From Paracoccaceae bacterium (GTDB lineage Bacteria > Pseudomonadota > Alphaproteobacteria > Rhodobacterales > Rhodobacteraceae): a DNA stretch of 64,000 nt. The position numbers were made by a program, and so were the translations under genes. The stretch spans positions 1 through 64,000 of the forward strand of contig CACBXB010000003.1 of the NCBI GenBank assembly GCA_902543185.1. The letters run 5' to 3'. Below are positions 17,851-27,882 of this stretch, piece by piece; the stretch's first letter is position 1; the number at the start of each line of letters is the position of its first letter. The notes under the pieces are model-generated. The model ran no database searches, had not been told where the DNA came from, and saw only the letters and a program-made list of their open reading frames with translations.

Positions 17851-20800
17851 ATGGCTAATACGTCTATCAGTTTGGATGATAAATTTAACATAAAGAAGTC
17901 TAATGTTTTATTAAATGGGACACAGGGCCTTGTTCGTTTGATGCTTGGCCAAAAGCTACGGGATGAAAGGCAGGGTCTAAATACTGCCGGATTTGTTACG
18001 GGATACAGGGGTTCACCCTTGGGAGCTGTAGATTTCCAAATGAGACGTGCATCTAAGGAATTGCTAGCTTCAAAAATTCAATTCAAGGAGGCCTTAAATG
18101 AAGATTTGGCCACTACTGCTTTGTGGGGAGCTCAGCAAGCTGAGCTACGAGGAGAGGGGCTTTATGATGGTGTTTTTGGCCTATGGTACGGAAAAGGCCC
18201 AGGCGTAGATCGATCTGGTGATGCCATGCGCCACGCTAACATGGCGGGAACCTCTGTTAATGGTGGTGTTTTAATGGCTATGGGTGATGACCACTCTGGT
18301 GAGAGTTCAACCGTTTTACATCAGTCTGATTTGGCAATGATTGACGCTGGTATGCCCATTTTAAGCCCCGCAGGTGTACAAGAAATCCTTGATTTTGGTT
18401 ATTATGGCTTTGCGTTATCCAGATATAGTGGGCTTTGGGTCGGTTTGAAAACCATGAAAGATACCATTGAAGTGACCTCTGTAGTTGACGGTGATCCTTT
18501 TAGGATGGAATTTAAAAACCCCGAGAACAATTCGGCGTCTGACAATTTAAATATTCGTTTGGTTGATACTCCAGCAGATCAAGAAAAAAGGCTACTAGGT
18601 GATAAAAAGAAAGCAGCAGAGGATTTTGCAAGGGTAAATAGGATTGATAAAATTGGCCTCCCAAAACATAATTCTAAAGTTGGTCTGGTTGCTGCCGGCA
18701 AAAATTGGTTGGATTTAATACATGCTTTGTCGCTTCTGGGAATTGATGAAGCAGAAGCCAAAGCATTAGGTATAACAAGTTACAAAATCGTTCAAACTTG
18801 GCCCATTGATCGGCAGAGTTTGCTTGAGTGGGCCGATCGGCTTGATTTGATTATAGTAATCGAAGAAAAGCGCAAAATTGTTGAAACGCAAATTAAAGAC
18901 GCTCTTTTTTCAATTGCTAGTAAAACGCGTGTTTACGGTGGTCATAAAAATGACGAACACTTATTTTTTGATCATGGTGTATTGGATCCGTTAGATATTG
19001 CGTCGACACTTGGGCAAATTTTTATAGAGGAGGGGTGTAGTAATAACTCTCTAGAACTTGGTTTGAAAAAGATCATAGAAGTGCAATCAGCAGAAAACGC
19101 ACCGAATTTAGCAGAGCGACTTCCATATTTTTGTGCAGGATGCCCCCATAATAGCTCTACCATTGTTCCTGAGGGTTCTAGAGCGTACGCAGGAATAGGG
19201 TGCCATTATATGGCCCAATGGATGGACCGGGAGACGCTTGGGTTTACCCACATGGGGGGAGAAGGAGCCAATTGGATTGGAGAATCATTATTTTCTAAGA
19301 GGGACCATGTTTTTCAAAATATAGGTGATGGTACTTATAATCATTCTGGTATTCAGGCAATTCGAGCCGCCGTCGCCTCAAATACTGATATTACCTATAA
19401 AATTTTATTTAATGATGCGGTCGCAATGACTGGAGGGCAAGGTAATGACGGTCAATTAACTGCAGAGCGTATTGTCAATGAACTTTTAGCAATAGGTATT
19501 CGAAATACTGTGTTAGTTTATGATGATAAAGAGGATTTATCTTTAAATGCGTTTCCATCACAGATTGAAAAAGTTGATCGCACAAAGCTTAATTTTATTC
19601 AAGAAAAATTAAGTAAAATCAAAGGGGTTACGGCTATTGTTTATGTTCAGACTTGTGCGGCTGAAAAAAGAAGAAGAAGAAAACGGGGACTATTTCCAGA
19701 TCCTAATAAAAGGCTCTTTATTAATACAGATATTTGTGAGGGCTGTGGTGATTGTGGAGTTCAATCAAACTGTGTTGCCATTACGCCTATTGAAACTGAA
19801 CTAGGGCGTAAGCGTGAAATTGATCAATCAAATTGTAATAAGGATTTTAGTTGTTTGAATGGATTTTGTCCGTCTTTTGTGACTTTAGAAGGCGCTTCAG
19901 TCAAGAAAACGGAACAAACGGATTTTTCACTGCCCACTTTAGTTGAACCAGAATTACCGTCTATTAATGGCACTCATAATATCGTTGTAACAGGTGTAGG
20001 GGGGTCTGGCGTTGTAACAATAGGCGCACTGATTGCTCAGGCGGCACAAATTGATGGTTTAGGGGCAGGTATGATGGAAATGGCGGGTTTAGCGCAAAAG
20101 GGTGGCGCTGTTCATATCCACTGTAGGTTAGCAAAATCTCCAAATGAGATATCTGCCATTAGGGTTACAATGGGAGAATGTGACGCCTTGATTGGTGGCG
20201 ATTTAGTTGTAAGTTCTGGATCAAAATGCCTTAATTTAACTGCTACTGGACGCACAAAGGCAGTCGTTAACTCAGATCAAATTGTAACTGGTGAATTCAC
20301 TAGAAATACTGAATTTGAGGTTCCAAATGACCAATTAATTATGTCTATGGAGGCGAATTTAAAGGAAGGCTTGTCGCTGCTTAACTCGAGTAAATTGGCC
20401 ACTAAATTGATGGGAGATTCTATCTACTCAAATATGCTAATTCTTGGTGCTTCTTGGCAAAAAGGGCTTCTACCTTTAAGCCACAAAGCCCTATCACATG
20501 CAATCAGACTTAACGGAGCTTTTATCGAACAAAACCTGAGAGCTTTTGAGATAGGCCGTTGGGCAGCACTTTTCCCTGATGATGCCAATCAAATGATTTC
20601 TAACCCTGTGGTAAATTTAAAAGACTCATTAATGGAACGAATTGATTACAGAGCAAAACATCTAGAAGCCTATCAAGGGAAAAAATTATCGAAAAAATTT
20701 GTCGATATGGTTGGATCATTTGAAGATAAGGAGACCAAACAAGCAGTCACAATCAACTATCATAAAGTTTTGGCGTACAAGGACGAGTATGAGGTTGCTC

Positions 20801-21252
20801 GATTACATCTAGGCACACGCCAAAAAGTTGCTGAAAAGTTTGAAAATGTAAAAAAGATAAAATTTCATTTAGCGCCTCCATTAATTTCAAAAGAGGGAAA
20901 AAATGGTAGAGCCAAAAAAATTGAATTTGGAGAGTTTACTATTCATATTTTTAGAGTGCTTGCATGGCTAAAGTGGTTGAGAGGTACAAAATTTGATATT
21001 TTTTCATATTCGAAAGATAGGCGCTTAGATCTAGGCCTAATTAAGGAATACCAACATGATTTGCAGTTTGTAAAAAAACTTAACTTCGATCAAGATAAGG
21101 AGTTAATTTTAGAGTTGTTAAATCTTCCTTCATCAATCAAAGGGTTTGGGATCGTAAGACGAAAAAATTATGAAGCAGTGTCAGTTCAACGAAAAAATTT
21201 GTTAGAAAAATTAAGAAATTCATCTGAGGTTTTGGGTCATGCCGCAGAGTGA
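17851..21252 (+). CDS. indolepyruvate ferredoxin oxidoreductase, fused alpha/beta type
   Basis: This enzyme oxidatively decarboxylates aryl pyruvates to aryl-CoA using TPP and ferredoxin, in amino acid breakdown. The 1133-residue protein joins parts that are separate IorA and IorB in archaea: a pyrimidine-binding domain with TGYRGSPLG near the N-terminus, a TPP domain with CAGCPHNSS, GIGCHYMAQW and GDGTYNHSG, a [4Fe-4S] site near residues 628-645 (CEGCGDCG plus a later cysteine), and a gamma-type domain (VTGVGGSGVVTIG) before a long C-terminal region. The ATG at 17851 is preferred to one at 17845 because AGGG lies eight bases before it. A divergent LysR gene probably regulates it. Physiological substrate is inferred, and other 2-oxo acids are possible. 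Confidence 0.9.
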   Translation: MANTSISLDDKFNIKKSNVLLNGTQGLVRLMLGQKLRDERQGLNTAGFVTGYRGSPLGAVDFQMRRASKELLASKIQFKEALNEDLATTALWGAQQAELRGEGLYDGVFGLWYGKGPGVDRSGDAMRHANMAGTSVNGGVLMAMGDDHSGESSTVLHQSDLAMIDAGMPILSPAGVQEILDFGYYGFALSRYSGLWVGLKTMKDTIEVTSVVDGDPFRMEFKNPENNSASDNLNIRLVDTPADQEKRLLGDKKKAAEDFARVNRIDKIGLPKHNSKVGLVAAGKNWLDLIHALSLLGIDEAEAKALGITSYKIVQTWPIDRQSLLEWADRLDLIIVIEEKRKIVETQIKDALFSIASKTRVYGGHKNDEHLFFDHGVLDPLDIASTLGQIFIEEGCSNNSLELGLKKIIEVQSAENAPNLAERLPYFCAGCPHNSSTIVPEGSRAYAGIGCHYMAQWMDRETLGFTHMGGEGANWIGESLFSKRDHVFQNIGDGTYNHSGIQAIRAAVASNTDITYKILFNDAVAMTGGQGNDGQLTAERIVNELLAIGIRNTVLVYDDKEDLSLNAFPSQIEKVDRTKLNFIQEKLSKIKGVTAIVYVQTCAAEKRRRRKRGLFPDPNKRLFINTDICEGCGDCGVQSNCVAITPIETELGRKREIDQSNCNKDFSCLNGFCPSFVTLEGASVKKTEQTDFSLPTLVEPELPSINGTHNIVVTGVGGSGVVTIGALIAQAAQIDGLGAGMMEMAGLAQKGGAVHIHCRLAKSPNEISAIRVTMGECDALIGGDLVVSSGSKCLNLTATGRTKAVVNSDQIVTGEFTRNTEFEVPNDQLIMSMEANLKEGLSLLNSSKLATKLMGDSIYSNMLILGASWQKGLLPLSHKALSHAIRLNGAFIEQNLRAFEIGRWAALFPDDANQMISNPVVNLKDSLMERIDYRAKHLEAYQGKKLSKKFVDMVGSFEDKETKQAVTINYHKVLAYKDEYEVARLHLGTRQKVAEKFENVKKIKFHLAPPLISKEGKNGRAKKIEFGEFTIHIFRVLAWLKWLRGTKFDIFSYSKDRRLDLGLIKEYQHDLQFVKKLNFDQDKELILELLNLPSSIKGFGIVRRKNYEAVSVQRKNLLEKLRNSSEVLGHAAE

Positions 21253-21323
21253 AGCTTTTTTCGCGATATAAATCTGTTACAAACTTTTTACAAACTGCTT
21301 AGTATACAAAATTTCAGGGTAAT

Positions 21324-22202
21324 ATGAAACATTACAGGCAATCTACGCAAGAAATTAGCTATGCTTATTCTGCACAAACTTTGAGTGGCAGGGCCTTAAT
21401 ACAAATTTTAGAAAACGTTACTGGAAGAGTAAGTTTAATAAAAAGAGCTCAAGGATATGAAAAAGAATTAGAGGGTGGTGATAGTTTCTGGAATGTTATG
21501 TTTCAAAAATTTGGTTTATCTATAGAAATTTTAGATGGTGCTTTTAGCTCTATTCCAAAAGACGGTCCGTTAATATTAATCGCAAATCATCCTTTTGGTA
21601 TTCTAGATGGATTAATCCTTGGTTATATTATGTCAAAATCGAGAAAAGATTTTAAGATTTTAGCTCATAAGATATTTTGTAAATCTGCAGAATTAAATGA
21701 TGTTATTTTGCCTATTTCATTCGATTACACTAAGGAAGCTTCCAAATTAAATATCCAAACTAGAGGGGCTGCTTTGGACTTTTTAAATTCTGGAGGCGCA
21801 ATTGGTATATTTCCTGGAGGTACAGTTTCAACGTCGTTGACTCCCTTTAGTAAGCCAATGGATCCTAGTTGGAGATCGTTCATTGCAAAAATGATAACAA
21901 AATCAGGCGCTCGAGTTGTCCCTATATTTTTCGAAGGTCATAACAGTCTCACTTTTCAATTAGCTAGTCATATTAATTATAGTATTCGCATGGGTTTGTT
22001 AATTAGAGAGTTTAAAAAAAAGATTGATAATCCAGTTAAAATTTGTATTGGGAAACCATTGTCAGGTTATGAAATTAAATCCCGCTCTTCTGACCCCAGA
22101 ATTCTAATGGATTTTTTAAGAGAAGAAACCTATAAGCTGTCCCAAAGCTCATTCAAAAATTTCGACTATGGGTTTGAATTCGAAAGTCGATATAAGCTCT
22201 AA
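21324..22202 (+). CDS. lysophospholipid/acyl-glycerol-phosphate acyltransferase family protein
   Basis: This 292-residue protein belongs to the PlsC-like acyltransferases. It has the catalytic HxxxxD motif in [10 protein letters not shown] (residues about 88-97) and the acyl-acceptor motif FPGG about 80 residues later. There is no convincing transmembrane segment, though residues near the active site are hydrophobic enough for membrane association. It resembles the hemolysin-like/ornithine-lipid OlsA-type branch more than canonical PlsC; the acyl acceptor cannot be told from sequence. It follows the oxidoreductase gene by 71 bases and murI starts 10 bases after its stop, so it may be co-transcribed with murI and argC. 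Confidence 0.78.
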   Translation: MKHYRQSTQEISYAYSAQTLSGRALIQILENVTGRVSLIKRAQGYEKELEGGDSFWNVMFQKFGLSIEILDGAFSSIPKDGPLILIANHPFGILDGLILGYIMSKSRKDFKILAHKIFCKSAELNDVILPISFDYTKEASKLNIQTRGAALDFLNSGGAIGIFPGGTVSTSLTPFSKPMDPSWRSFIAKMITKSGARVVPIFFEGHNSLTFQLASHINYSIRMGLLIREFKKKIDNPVKICIGKPLSGYEIKSRSSDPRILMDFLREETYKLSQSSFKNFDYGFEFESRYKL

Positions 22203-22212
22203 GGTTTTAGCT

Positions 22213-23028
22213 ATGGCAGTTGGTATTTTTGATAGTGGCCTAGGGGGCCTTACAGTCTTGGATGCTGTTATTAAGAAACTACCTGAGGAATCTTTTGTTT
22301 ATATGGGTGATAATTTACATGCGCCCTATGGTGTTCGCGAACCCTCAGATATTTTTGATCTCACAATAAAAAGTATTGAAAGAATGTGGGATGAGAATTG
22401 TGATTTAATTATTCTTGCTTGCAATACTGCTTCAGCGGCTGCGCTTAAGAGAATACAGGAAGAGTGGCTCCCGAAAAACAAGAGAGTATTGGGTGTTTTT
22501 GTTCCATTAATTGAACGTTTAACAAAAAGAAATTGGGGAGATAATTCTCCACCGCGAGAGGTTGATATTCAAAATGTGGCTTTGTTTGCGACACCATCTA
22601 CAGTAGCTAGCAGGGCTTTTCAGAGAGAGTTGGCCTTTAGAGCCATTGGTGTTGATGTGGAAAGTCAAGCATGTGGTGGCTTGGTTGATGCTATTGAAGA
22701 TGGAGATATAATTTTAGCAGAGGCATTAGTTCGATCGCATGTAGATGCACTGAAAAGAAAAATGCCAAAACCTCAAGCTGCAATTTTGGGTTGTACACAT
22801 TATCCTCTTTTGGAAGAAGTTTTTCAGGATGCATTAGGAAAAAATGTGCAGGTTTATTCGCAAGCTAACCTTGTTGCGGAAAGTTTATCAGATTATCTAA
22901 AGAGACATCCAGACTTAAGTAGTACCAATAAACCAAAAAATAGATTTATAACGACTGGAGACCCAGCTATTGTCTCAATGAGAGCAAGTCAATTTCTTAA
23001 AAGATCAGTTGAATTTACATCAGCATAG
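22213..23028 (+). CDS. murI: glutamate racemase
   Basis: MurI makes D-glutamate for peptidoglycan by cofactor-independent racemisation. The 271-residue protein has the N-terminal [14 protein letters not shown] signature with the catalytic-site aspartate and serine, the first catalytic cysteine in [10 protein letters not shown], and the second in [11 protein letters not shown]. An ATG upstream in the same frame would overlap the acyltransferase gene by 35 bases. The ATG at 22213 gives the expected family N-terminus and has AAGG eight bases upstream. argC follows after 14 bases. Confidence 0.95.
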   Translation: MAVGIFDSGLGGLTVLDAVIKKLPEESFVYMGDNLHAPYGVREPSDIFDLTIKSIERMWDENCDLIILACNTASAAALKRIQEEWLPKNKRVLGVFVPLIERLTKRNWGDNSPPREVDIQNVALFATPSTVASRAFQRELAFRAIGVDVESQACGGLVDAIEDGDIILAEALVRSHVDALKRKMPKPQAAILGCTHYPLLEEVFQDALGKNVQVYSQANLVAESLSDYLKRHPDLSSTNKPKNRFITTGDPAIVSMRASQFLKRSVEFTSA

Positions 23029-23042
23029 GTAGATAACTTTAA

Positions 23043-24068
23043 ATGTATAAAATCGCTATTTTAGGAGCTTCTGGCTACACTGGCGCAGAGTTAATCCGAA
23101 TAATAAATAACCATCCTGAAATGGAAATTGAAGTTTTAGCTGCTCACTCTAAAGCGGGCCTAAGAGTGGACAAGGTTTTCCCTCATTTGCGATCCTTGGA
23201 ATTACCCACTTTAATTAAAATTGAAGATATTGATTATTCCAATATTGATCTTTGCATTTGTGCATTACCACATAAAACTTCGCAAGAAATTATAAAAAGA
23301 ATTCCAACTGATTTAAGAATAATTGATTTGAGCGCAGATTTCCGTCTAGAGAATGCTGATGATTATGAAAGATGGTATGGTAATGCTCATAAAGCTTTGG
23401 AAGTCCAAGATGAGGTAGTTTACGGCCTAACGGAATTTTACCGTCAAGAAATCAGCGGTGCGCGAGTTGTGGCAGGTACTGGTTGTAACGCGGCGACGGG
23501 CCAATATATTTTACGACCTTTGGTTGAAAAAGGGGTTATAGATCTTGAAAATATAATTCTTGATTTAAAGTGCGCCGTTTCAGGAGCTGGTAGGTCGCTG
23601 AAAGAAAATTTATTGCATTCAGAACTGTCAGAGGGAACAAATGCTTACTCAGTTGGTGGTGTGCATAGACACCTGGGCGAGTTCGATCAAGAATTATCTA
23701 AAATAGCTGGGAGAGCTGTAAACATTCAATTTACTCCTCACTTGATACCAGCAAATAGGGGTATTCTAGCAACGGCTTATGTAAATGGAAATTATCAAGC
23801 AGTTAGAGAGGCGCTATCTCAAAGATATGAAAATGAACACTTTATTCATATTTTGCCGAGCGGAGAGACACCCAGCACTCACCATGTTCGAGGATCAAAT
23901 GAGTGTCACATAGGCATAGTCTCTGATCGGATTGAAAATCGTTGTATAATTGTTGCAGCGCTCGATAATCTAACAAAAGGAAGCTCAGGACAAGCCGTAC
24001 AAAATGCCAATCTTATGCTTGGGATCGATGAAACTGTTGGTCTCAGTTTAGTACCTCTTTTCCCTTAG
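23043..24068 (+). CDS. argC: N-acetyl-gamma-glutamyl-phosphate reductase
   Basis: ArgC reduces N-acetylglutamyl phosphate to the semialdehyde with NADPH, in arginine synthesis. The 341-residue protein begins with the dinucleotide-binding [14 protein letters not shown] and has the catalytic cysteine in [13 protein letters not shown], the type 1 ArgC pattern. The C-terminal region has [13 protein letters not shown] and the catalytic-site histidine region THHVRG. No other arginine gene is nearby; its neighbours are murI and the cytochrome c maturation genes, which it precedes by five bases. Confidence 0.95.
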   Translation: MYKIAILGASGYTGAELIRIINNHPEMEIEVLAAHSKAGLRVDKVFPHLRSLELPTLIKIEDIDYSNIDLCICALPHKTSQEIIKRIPTDLRIIDLSADFRLENADDYERWYGNAHKALEVQDEVVYGLTEFYRQEISGARVVAGTGCNAATGQYILRPLVEKGVIDLENIILDLKCAVSGAGRSLKENLLHSELSEGTNAYSVGGVHRHLGEFDQELSKIAGRAVNIQFTPHLIPANRGILATAYVNGNYQAVREALSQRYENEHFIHILPSGETPSTHHVRGSNECHIGIVSDRIENRCIIVAALDNLTKGSSGQAVQNANLMLGIDETVGLSLVPLFP

Positions 24069-24073
24069 TCCCC

Positions 24074-24517
24074 ATGAAAAGTTTAAAAAAACAACGTCGC
24101 ATACAAGTAATTGTTATTACTTTTATTTCTCTAGCTTTATCGACGGCGCTTATAGGTTACGCAATGCGTGATGGGATAAATTTTTTTAGGTCGCCTTCTG
24201 AAGTTTTACAAAAACCGCCAGATAAGAATGAAATTTTCCGAATAGGTGGACTTGTTCAGGAAGATAGTTTGGTTAGAGGTTCTGGCGCTGTTATTTATTT
24301 TATTGTCACGGATGGTAACAAGTCTGTACCTGTTGAGTATTCTGGAATTTTACCCGATCTCTTTGCCGAGGGCCAAGGAATGATAGCAACTGGTAAATAT
24401 ATTGAAGGAAAATTTATCGCATCAGAAATATTAGCGAAGCATGATGAAAATTATATGCCAAAAGAAGTTATAGATACTTTAAAAGAGCAGGGCTTATATA
24501 AAAATAACGATAATTAA
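24074..24517 (+). CDS. ccmE: cytochrome c maturation heme chaperone CcmE
   Basis: CcmE binds heme covalently in the periplasm and passes it to the CcmF/CcmH lyase. The 147-residue protein has an N-terminal cytoplasmic basic patch (KKQRR), one membrane anchor at about residues 11-30 and a periplasmic OB-fold. The covalent heme-binding motif HxxxY is present as H123 and Y127 in AKHDENYMP. It starts five bases after argC, with no clear ribosome binding site, suggesting coupling. ccmF follows after 107 bases that contain no gene I can support. The other ccm genes (ccmABCDG) are not in the window. Confidence 0.94.
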   Translation: MKSLKKQRRIQVIVITFISLALSTALIGYAMRDGINFFRSPSEVLQKPPDKNEIFRIGGLVQEDSLVRGSGAVIYFIVTDGNKSVPVEYSGILPDLFAEGQGMIATGKYIEGKFIASEILAKHDENYMPKEVIDTLKEQGLYKNNDN

Positions 24518-24624
24518 ACTTGATTTCCATAATTTACATTTTAAATCAATTTTTTTCAAAAGTTGCGACAATCCTTCCACAAATAAGCATGGAAAGCCTG
24601 TCCGTTTAGAATTATATGTAACTG

Positions 24625-26586
24625 ATGCTAAACGAGATTGGACATTTCACTTTATTGTTGGCTTTCTGCGTGGCTCTGATACAGGCAACGATCCCTCTTT
24701 TTGGTGCGCACAAAGGCAGAATTGATCTAATGGCTATTGCGGAAAGTGCCGCAAATCTACAGTTTGCTCTTTTGCTGGCTTCATTTTCTGCTCTCGCACA
24801 TGCGTTCGTTACTTCAGATTTTTCTGTAAAATTGGTTGTTTTAAATTCGCATTCTCTAAAACCAATGCTTTACAAAGTAACAGGCGTGTGGGGAAACCAC
24901 GAGGGATCTATGCTTTTATGGGTTCTGATACTGTCCCTTTTTGGGGCCTCTGCTTCTTGGTTTGGTACGAATTTGCCCATTTTGTTGAAGACACGAGTGC
25001 TTTCAGTTCAAGGAGCCATCGGGGTTGCTTTCCTTGCATTTATAATCTTTTCCTCAAATCCTTTTGAACGAGTACAAATTCCACCCTTTGATGGGCAGGA
25101 CCTGAACCCTCTTCTTCAAGACCCAGGATTAGCTTTTCATCCACCATTTTTATATTTGGGATATGTGGGATTATCCATGGCATTTTCTTTTGCTGTCGCG
25201 GCATTGATTGAAGGAAAGATTGATGCTGCGTGGGGAAGGTGGGTTCGTCCTTGGACACTTGCCGCTTGGATATTTCTAACCATTGGAATTGCGCTTGGAA
25301 GTTGGTGGGCCTATTACGAATTAGGCTGGGGTGGTTTCTGGTTTTGGGATCCAGTAGAAAATGCTTCGTTTATGCCTTGGCTTTTGGCAGCTGCTCTTTT
25401 GCATAGCGCTATAGTGGTGGAAAAAAGGGAAACATTAAAAAGTTGGACTATCCTCTTAGCTATTCTTGCCTTTGGGTTTTCTTTGATTGGAACTTTTATA
25501 GTGCGTTCAGGTGTGTTGACCTCTGTTCATGCATTCGCCAATGATCCTGAAAGAGGGTTTTTTATATTAATTATTTTAGGCGTTTTCATGGGGGGTGCGC
25601 TAATACTGTTTAGTTTTAGATCTGGTGCAATGGAGTCTTACAGTGTTTTTTCACTAGCGAGTAGAGAAACGGCACTAATTTCGAATAACGTATTACTAGC
25701 AGTGTCGGCCTTTGTTATTTTTTTAGGAACAATATGGCCATTGGTTGCTGAATTATTTTTTGATAGAAAACTTTCTGTTGGCCCTCCATTCTTTAATGCA
25801 GCTTTTACACCTTTTATGGTTTTGTTGGGCTTAATATTGCCCTTGGGATCAAATTTATCTTGGAAAAGAGCCAGTATACAAAAAACGCTTAAAAAGTTTT
25901 TGGCCGTGTTCGTACTCTGTATATGCTTATCTGGGTTTATTTGGTCAATCCAGACTGGGCAAAGTTTGATTGGACCAATTGGTGTATTTTTAGGCAGCTG
26001 GATAGTGATGGGCACAATTATCGACTTACTATCAAAACTTGGTAACTCTCGATCTATGGGAAGATTGATGTTTTTACCAAGGGCTGACTTTGGTAAATTC
26101 TTTGCTCATTTTGGACTTGGTATTACTATGTTTGCGATTGCCGCTCTTTCATCATGGGAAAAGGAAGATATACGAGTTGTTTCTATTGGAAGTAGTTGGA
26201 ATATAGGGTCGTATGATTTGAAACTTGATGATGTATTAGAAGTCCGTGGGCCAAACTATTTTTCAACAATGGGTATAATTGCGGTTTCAAAAGAAGGTTC
26301 TGAACTGATTACTCTTAGACCGGAAAAACGAAACTATCCTATTGCCCAAATGCCTACGACAGAAGCTGCAATAGATTATCGGATTTTTCGAGATCTATAT
26401 GTTGTTTTGGGAGATCGGCAATCAGAAAATGCTTGGACTGTTAGAACTTATTTGAAACCTTTTGCTAATTGGATTTGGGGCGGTTGCGCTATGATGGCTT
26501 TAGGAGGCATTTTAAGTTTGACAGATCGAAGGCTGAGAATTGCGGCTGGCTCAAAAAGAGCAAAAAGTTTAGGTCAAGCCACATGA
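24625..26586 (+). CDS. ccmF: cytochrome c heme lyase subunit CcmF
   Basis: CcmF is the large integral membrane subunit that attaches heme to apocytochrome c. The 653-residue protein has many transmembrane segments and the tryptophan-rich periplasmic loop GSWWAYYELGWGGFWFWDPVENASFMPW that defines heme-handling proteins (only its core is quoted here: WGGFWFWDPVENASF). Conserved histidines in the HPPFLYLGY and VHAFANDP loops are the expected heme ligands. Length is normal. Its stop overlaps the start of ccmH by four bases (ATGA), so the two lyase subunits are coupled. It acts with CcmE, encoded just upstream. Confidence 0.96.
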   Translation: MLNEIGHFTLLLAFCVALIQATIPLFGAHKGRIDLMAIAESAANLQFALLLASFSALAHAFVTSDFSVKLVVLNSHSLKPMLYKVTGVWGNHEGSMLLWVLILSLFGASASWFGTNLPILLKTRVLSVQGAIGVAFLAFIIFSSNPFERVQIPPFDGQDLNPLLQDPGLAFHPPFLYLGYVGLSMAFSFAVAALIEGKIDAAWGRWVRPWTLAAWIFLTIGIALGSWWAYYELGWGGFWFWDPVENASFMPWLLAAALLHSAIVVEKRETLKSWTILLAILAFGFSLIGTFIVRSGVLTSVHAFANDPERGFFILIILGVFMGGALILFSFRSGAMESYSVFSLASRETALISNNVLLAVSAFVIFLGTIWPLVAELFFDRKLSVGPPFFNAAFTPFMVLLGLILPLGSNLSWKRASIQKTLKKFLAVFVLCICLSGFIWSIQTGQSLIGPIGVFLGSWIVMGTIIDLLSKLGNSRSMGRLMFLPRADFGKFFAHFGLGITMFAIAALSSWEKEDIRVVSIGSSWNIGSYDLKLDDVLEVRGPNYFSTMGIIAVSKEGSELITLRPEKRNYPIAQMPTTEAAIDYRIFRDLYVVLGDRQSENAWTVRTYLKPFANWIWGGCAMMALGGILSLTDRRLRIAAGSKRAKSLGQAT

Positions 26587-27044
26587 GAGCTCTTTTTCCC
26601 ACTATTTTGGTAATTTGTATTCCTTTCGTTTCTTACTCTGTCGAACCAACTGAAGTTTTGAGTGATCCGATTTTAGAAGAGCGGGCGCGGGATATTTCCA
26701 AGGATCTTAGATGTTTAGTTTGCCAAAATGAAAGCATTGACGATAGCAATGCAAGTCTAGCAAAAGATCTGCGCATTTTGGTGAGAGAAAGGCTGGTAGC
26801 TGGTGATAGTGATGATGAAGTTTTGAATTTTATTGTCGATCGCTATGGTGAATTTGCTTTATTAAAGCCGAGATCTGATGGTTTTAATTTGATACTTTGG
26901 TTATCAGGGCCGTTGATGTTATTGATTGCTTTAATAATTTCTTTTACATTCATTAAGTCAAACCACAAACCTAAACGCTACATTACTGCAGGTTTATCAG
27001 ACCATGAGAAAAGAGAATTAAGTAAAATTGTAAGTGAAGATTAA
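26583..27044 (+). CDS. ccmH: cytochrome c maturation protein CcmH (CcmL type)
   Basis: CcmH reduces the CxxCH cysteines of apocytochrome c before heme attachment. The 153-residue protein has a signal peptide (about 1-20), the redox motif RCLVC at residues 43-47 and a single C-terminal membrane helix (about 102-122), the expected short CcmH layout without a TPR domain. I chose the ATG at 26583, which overlaps the ccmF stop as ATGA; an upstream in-frame start at 26469 would lie inside ccmF and add a non-homologous N-terminus. The separate TPR component (CcmI) is not in the window. Confidence 0.94.
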   Translation: MRALFPTILVICIPFVSYSVEPTEVLSDPILEERARDISKDLRCLVCQNESIDDSNASLAKDLRILVRERLVAGDSDDEVLNFIVDRYGEFALLKPRSDGFNLILWLSGPLMLLIALIISFTFIKSNHKPKRYITAGLSDHEKRELSKIVSED

Positions 27045-27098
27045 TTTTGGTGCAGTGAAGCAAGGTAAAGCTAGTTCCAAAATTTAAAGGATAAGGTT

Positions 27099-27875
27099 AT
27101 GAACTACGAGACAATAGAACTAGAAACAAAGGATCAAATTGCGGTTATACGTTTAAACCGACCAGACGTAAAAAATGCCCTTAATACTCAAATGAGAGCT
27201 GAAATTACCCAATCTTTAAGCCAAATGGGAAAAGAGGCTAGGGTGGTCGTTATAACGGGTTCTGGATCTGCTTTTTGCTCTGGACAGGACTTGGGAGATA
27301 GAAAATCAGTTTCTCAAATTGATCTCGAACGGACTCTAAGGGATGAGTATGAACCTATGCTACGCTCGATTTTGGATTGCCCGGTTCCAACAATAGCTGC
27401 AGTTAATGGAGCTGCTGCAGGAGCAGGGGCTAATTTAGCTTTGGCTGCTGATGTAGTTATTGCTTGCGAGTCGGCTTACTTTTTGCAGGCATTCACAAGA
27501 ATTGGTTTAATTCCAGATGCTGGTGGTACTTATATAATGCCAAGAACTATGGGAAAAGCCAAAGCGATGGGTGCATCATTATTCGCCGACAAAATAACAG
27601 CAGATCAGGCTGATCGCTGGGGTTTGATTTGGGAAGCGGTACCTGATGAATCTTTTGAAAATGTTTGGCTTTCTCGCGCAAATCACCTGGCTAATGGTCC
27701 AACCGTAGCTTATGGATACTTAAAGGATGCTTTAAAAAGCTCTTATGATAATGATCTTAATAGTCAGTTGTCACTTGAAGCAAAGCTACAAAACAATTGT
27801 GGTAATACTCGAGATTTCCAAGAAGGCGTTTTGGCTTTTCTACAGAAAAGAGAGGCCAAATTCGAAGGGCGATAA
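27099..27875 (+). CDS. enoyl-CoA hydratase/isomerase family protein, PaaG-like
   Basis: This 258-residue crotonase-fold protein has the oxyanion-hole segments FCSGQDL (59-65) and GAAAGAGANLALAAD. At the place of the second hydratase glutamate it has aspartate (IGLIPDAGGTY), and the first glutamate is also absent (FLQAFTRIG). That pattern matches PaaG-type isomerases (ring 1,2-epoxyphenylacetyl-CoA isomerase) and delta-isomerases rather than true hydratases. No other phenylacetate gene is nearby, so the substrate is uncertain. It follows ccmH by 54 bases and converges on gltA, 7 bases away. Confidence 0.82.
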   Translation: MNYETIELETKDQIAVIRLNRPDVKNALNTQMRAEITQSLSQMGKEARVVVITGSGSAFCSGQDLGDRKSVSQIDLERTLRDEYEPMLRSILDCPVPTIAAVNGAAAGAGANLALAADVVIACESAYFLQAFTRIGLIPDAGGTYIMPRTMGKAKAMGASLFADKITADQADRWGLIWEAVPDESFENVWLSRANHLANGPTVAYGYLKDALKSSYDNDLNSQLSLEAKLQNNCGNTRDFQEGVLAFLQKREAKFEGR

Positions 27876-27882
27876 AAAATAT

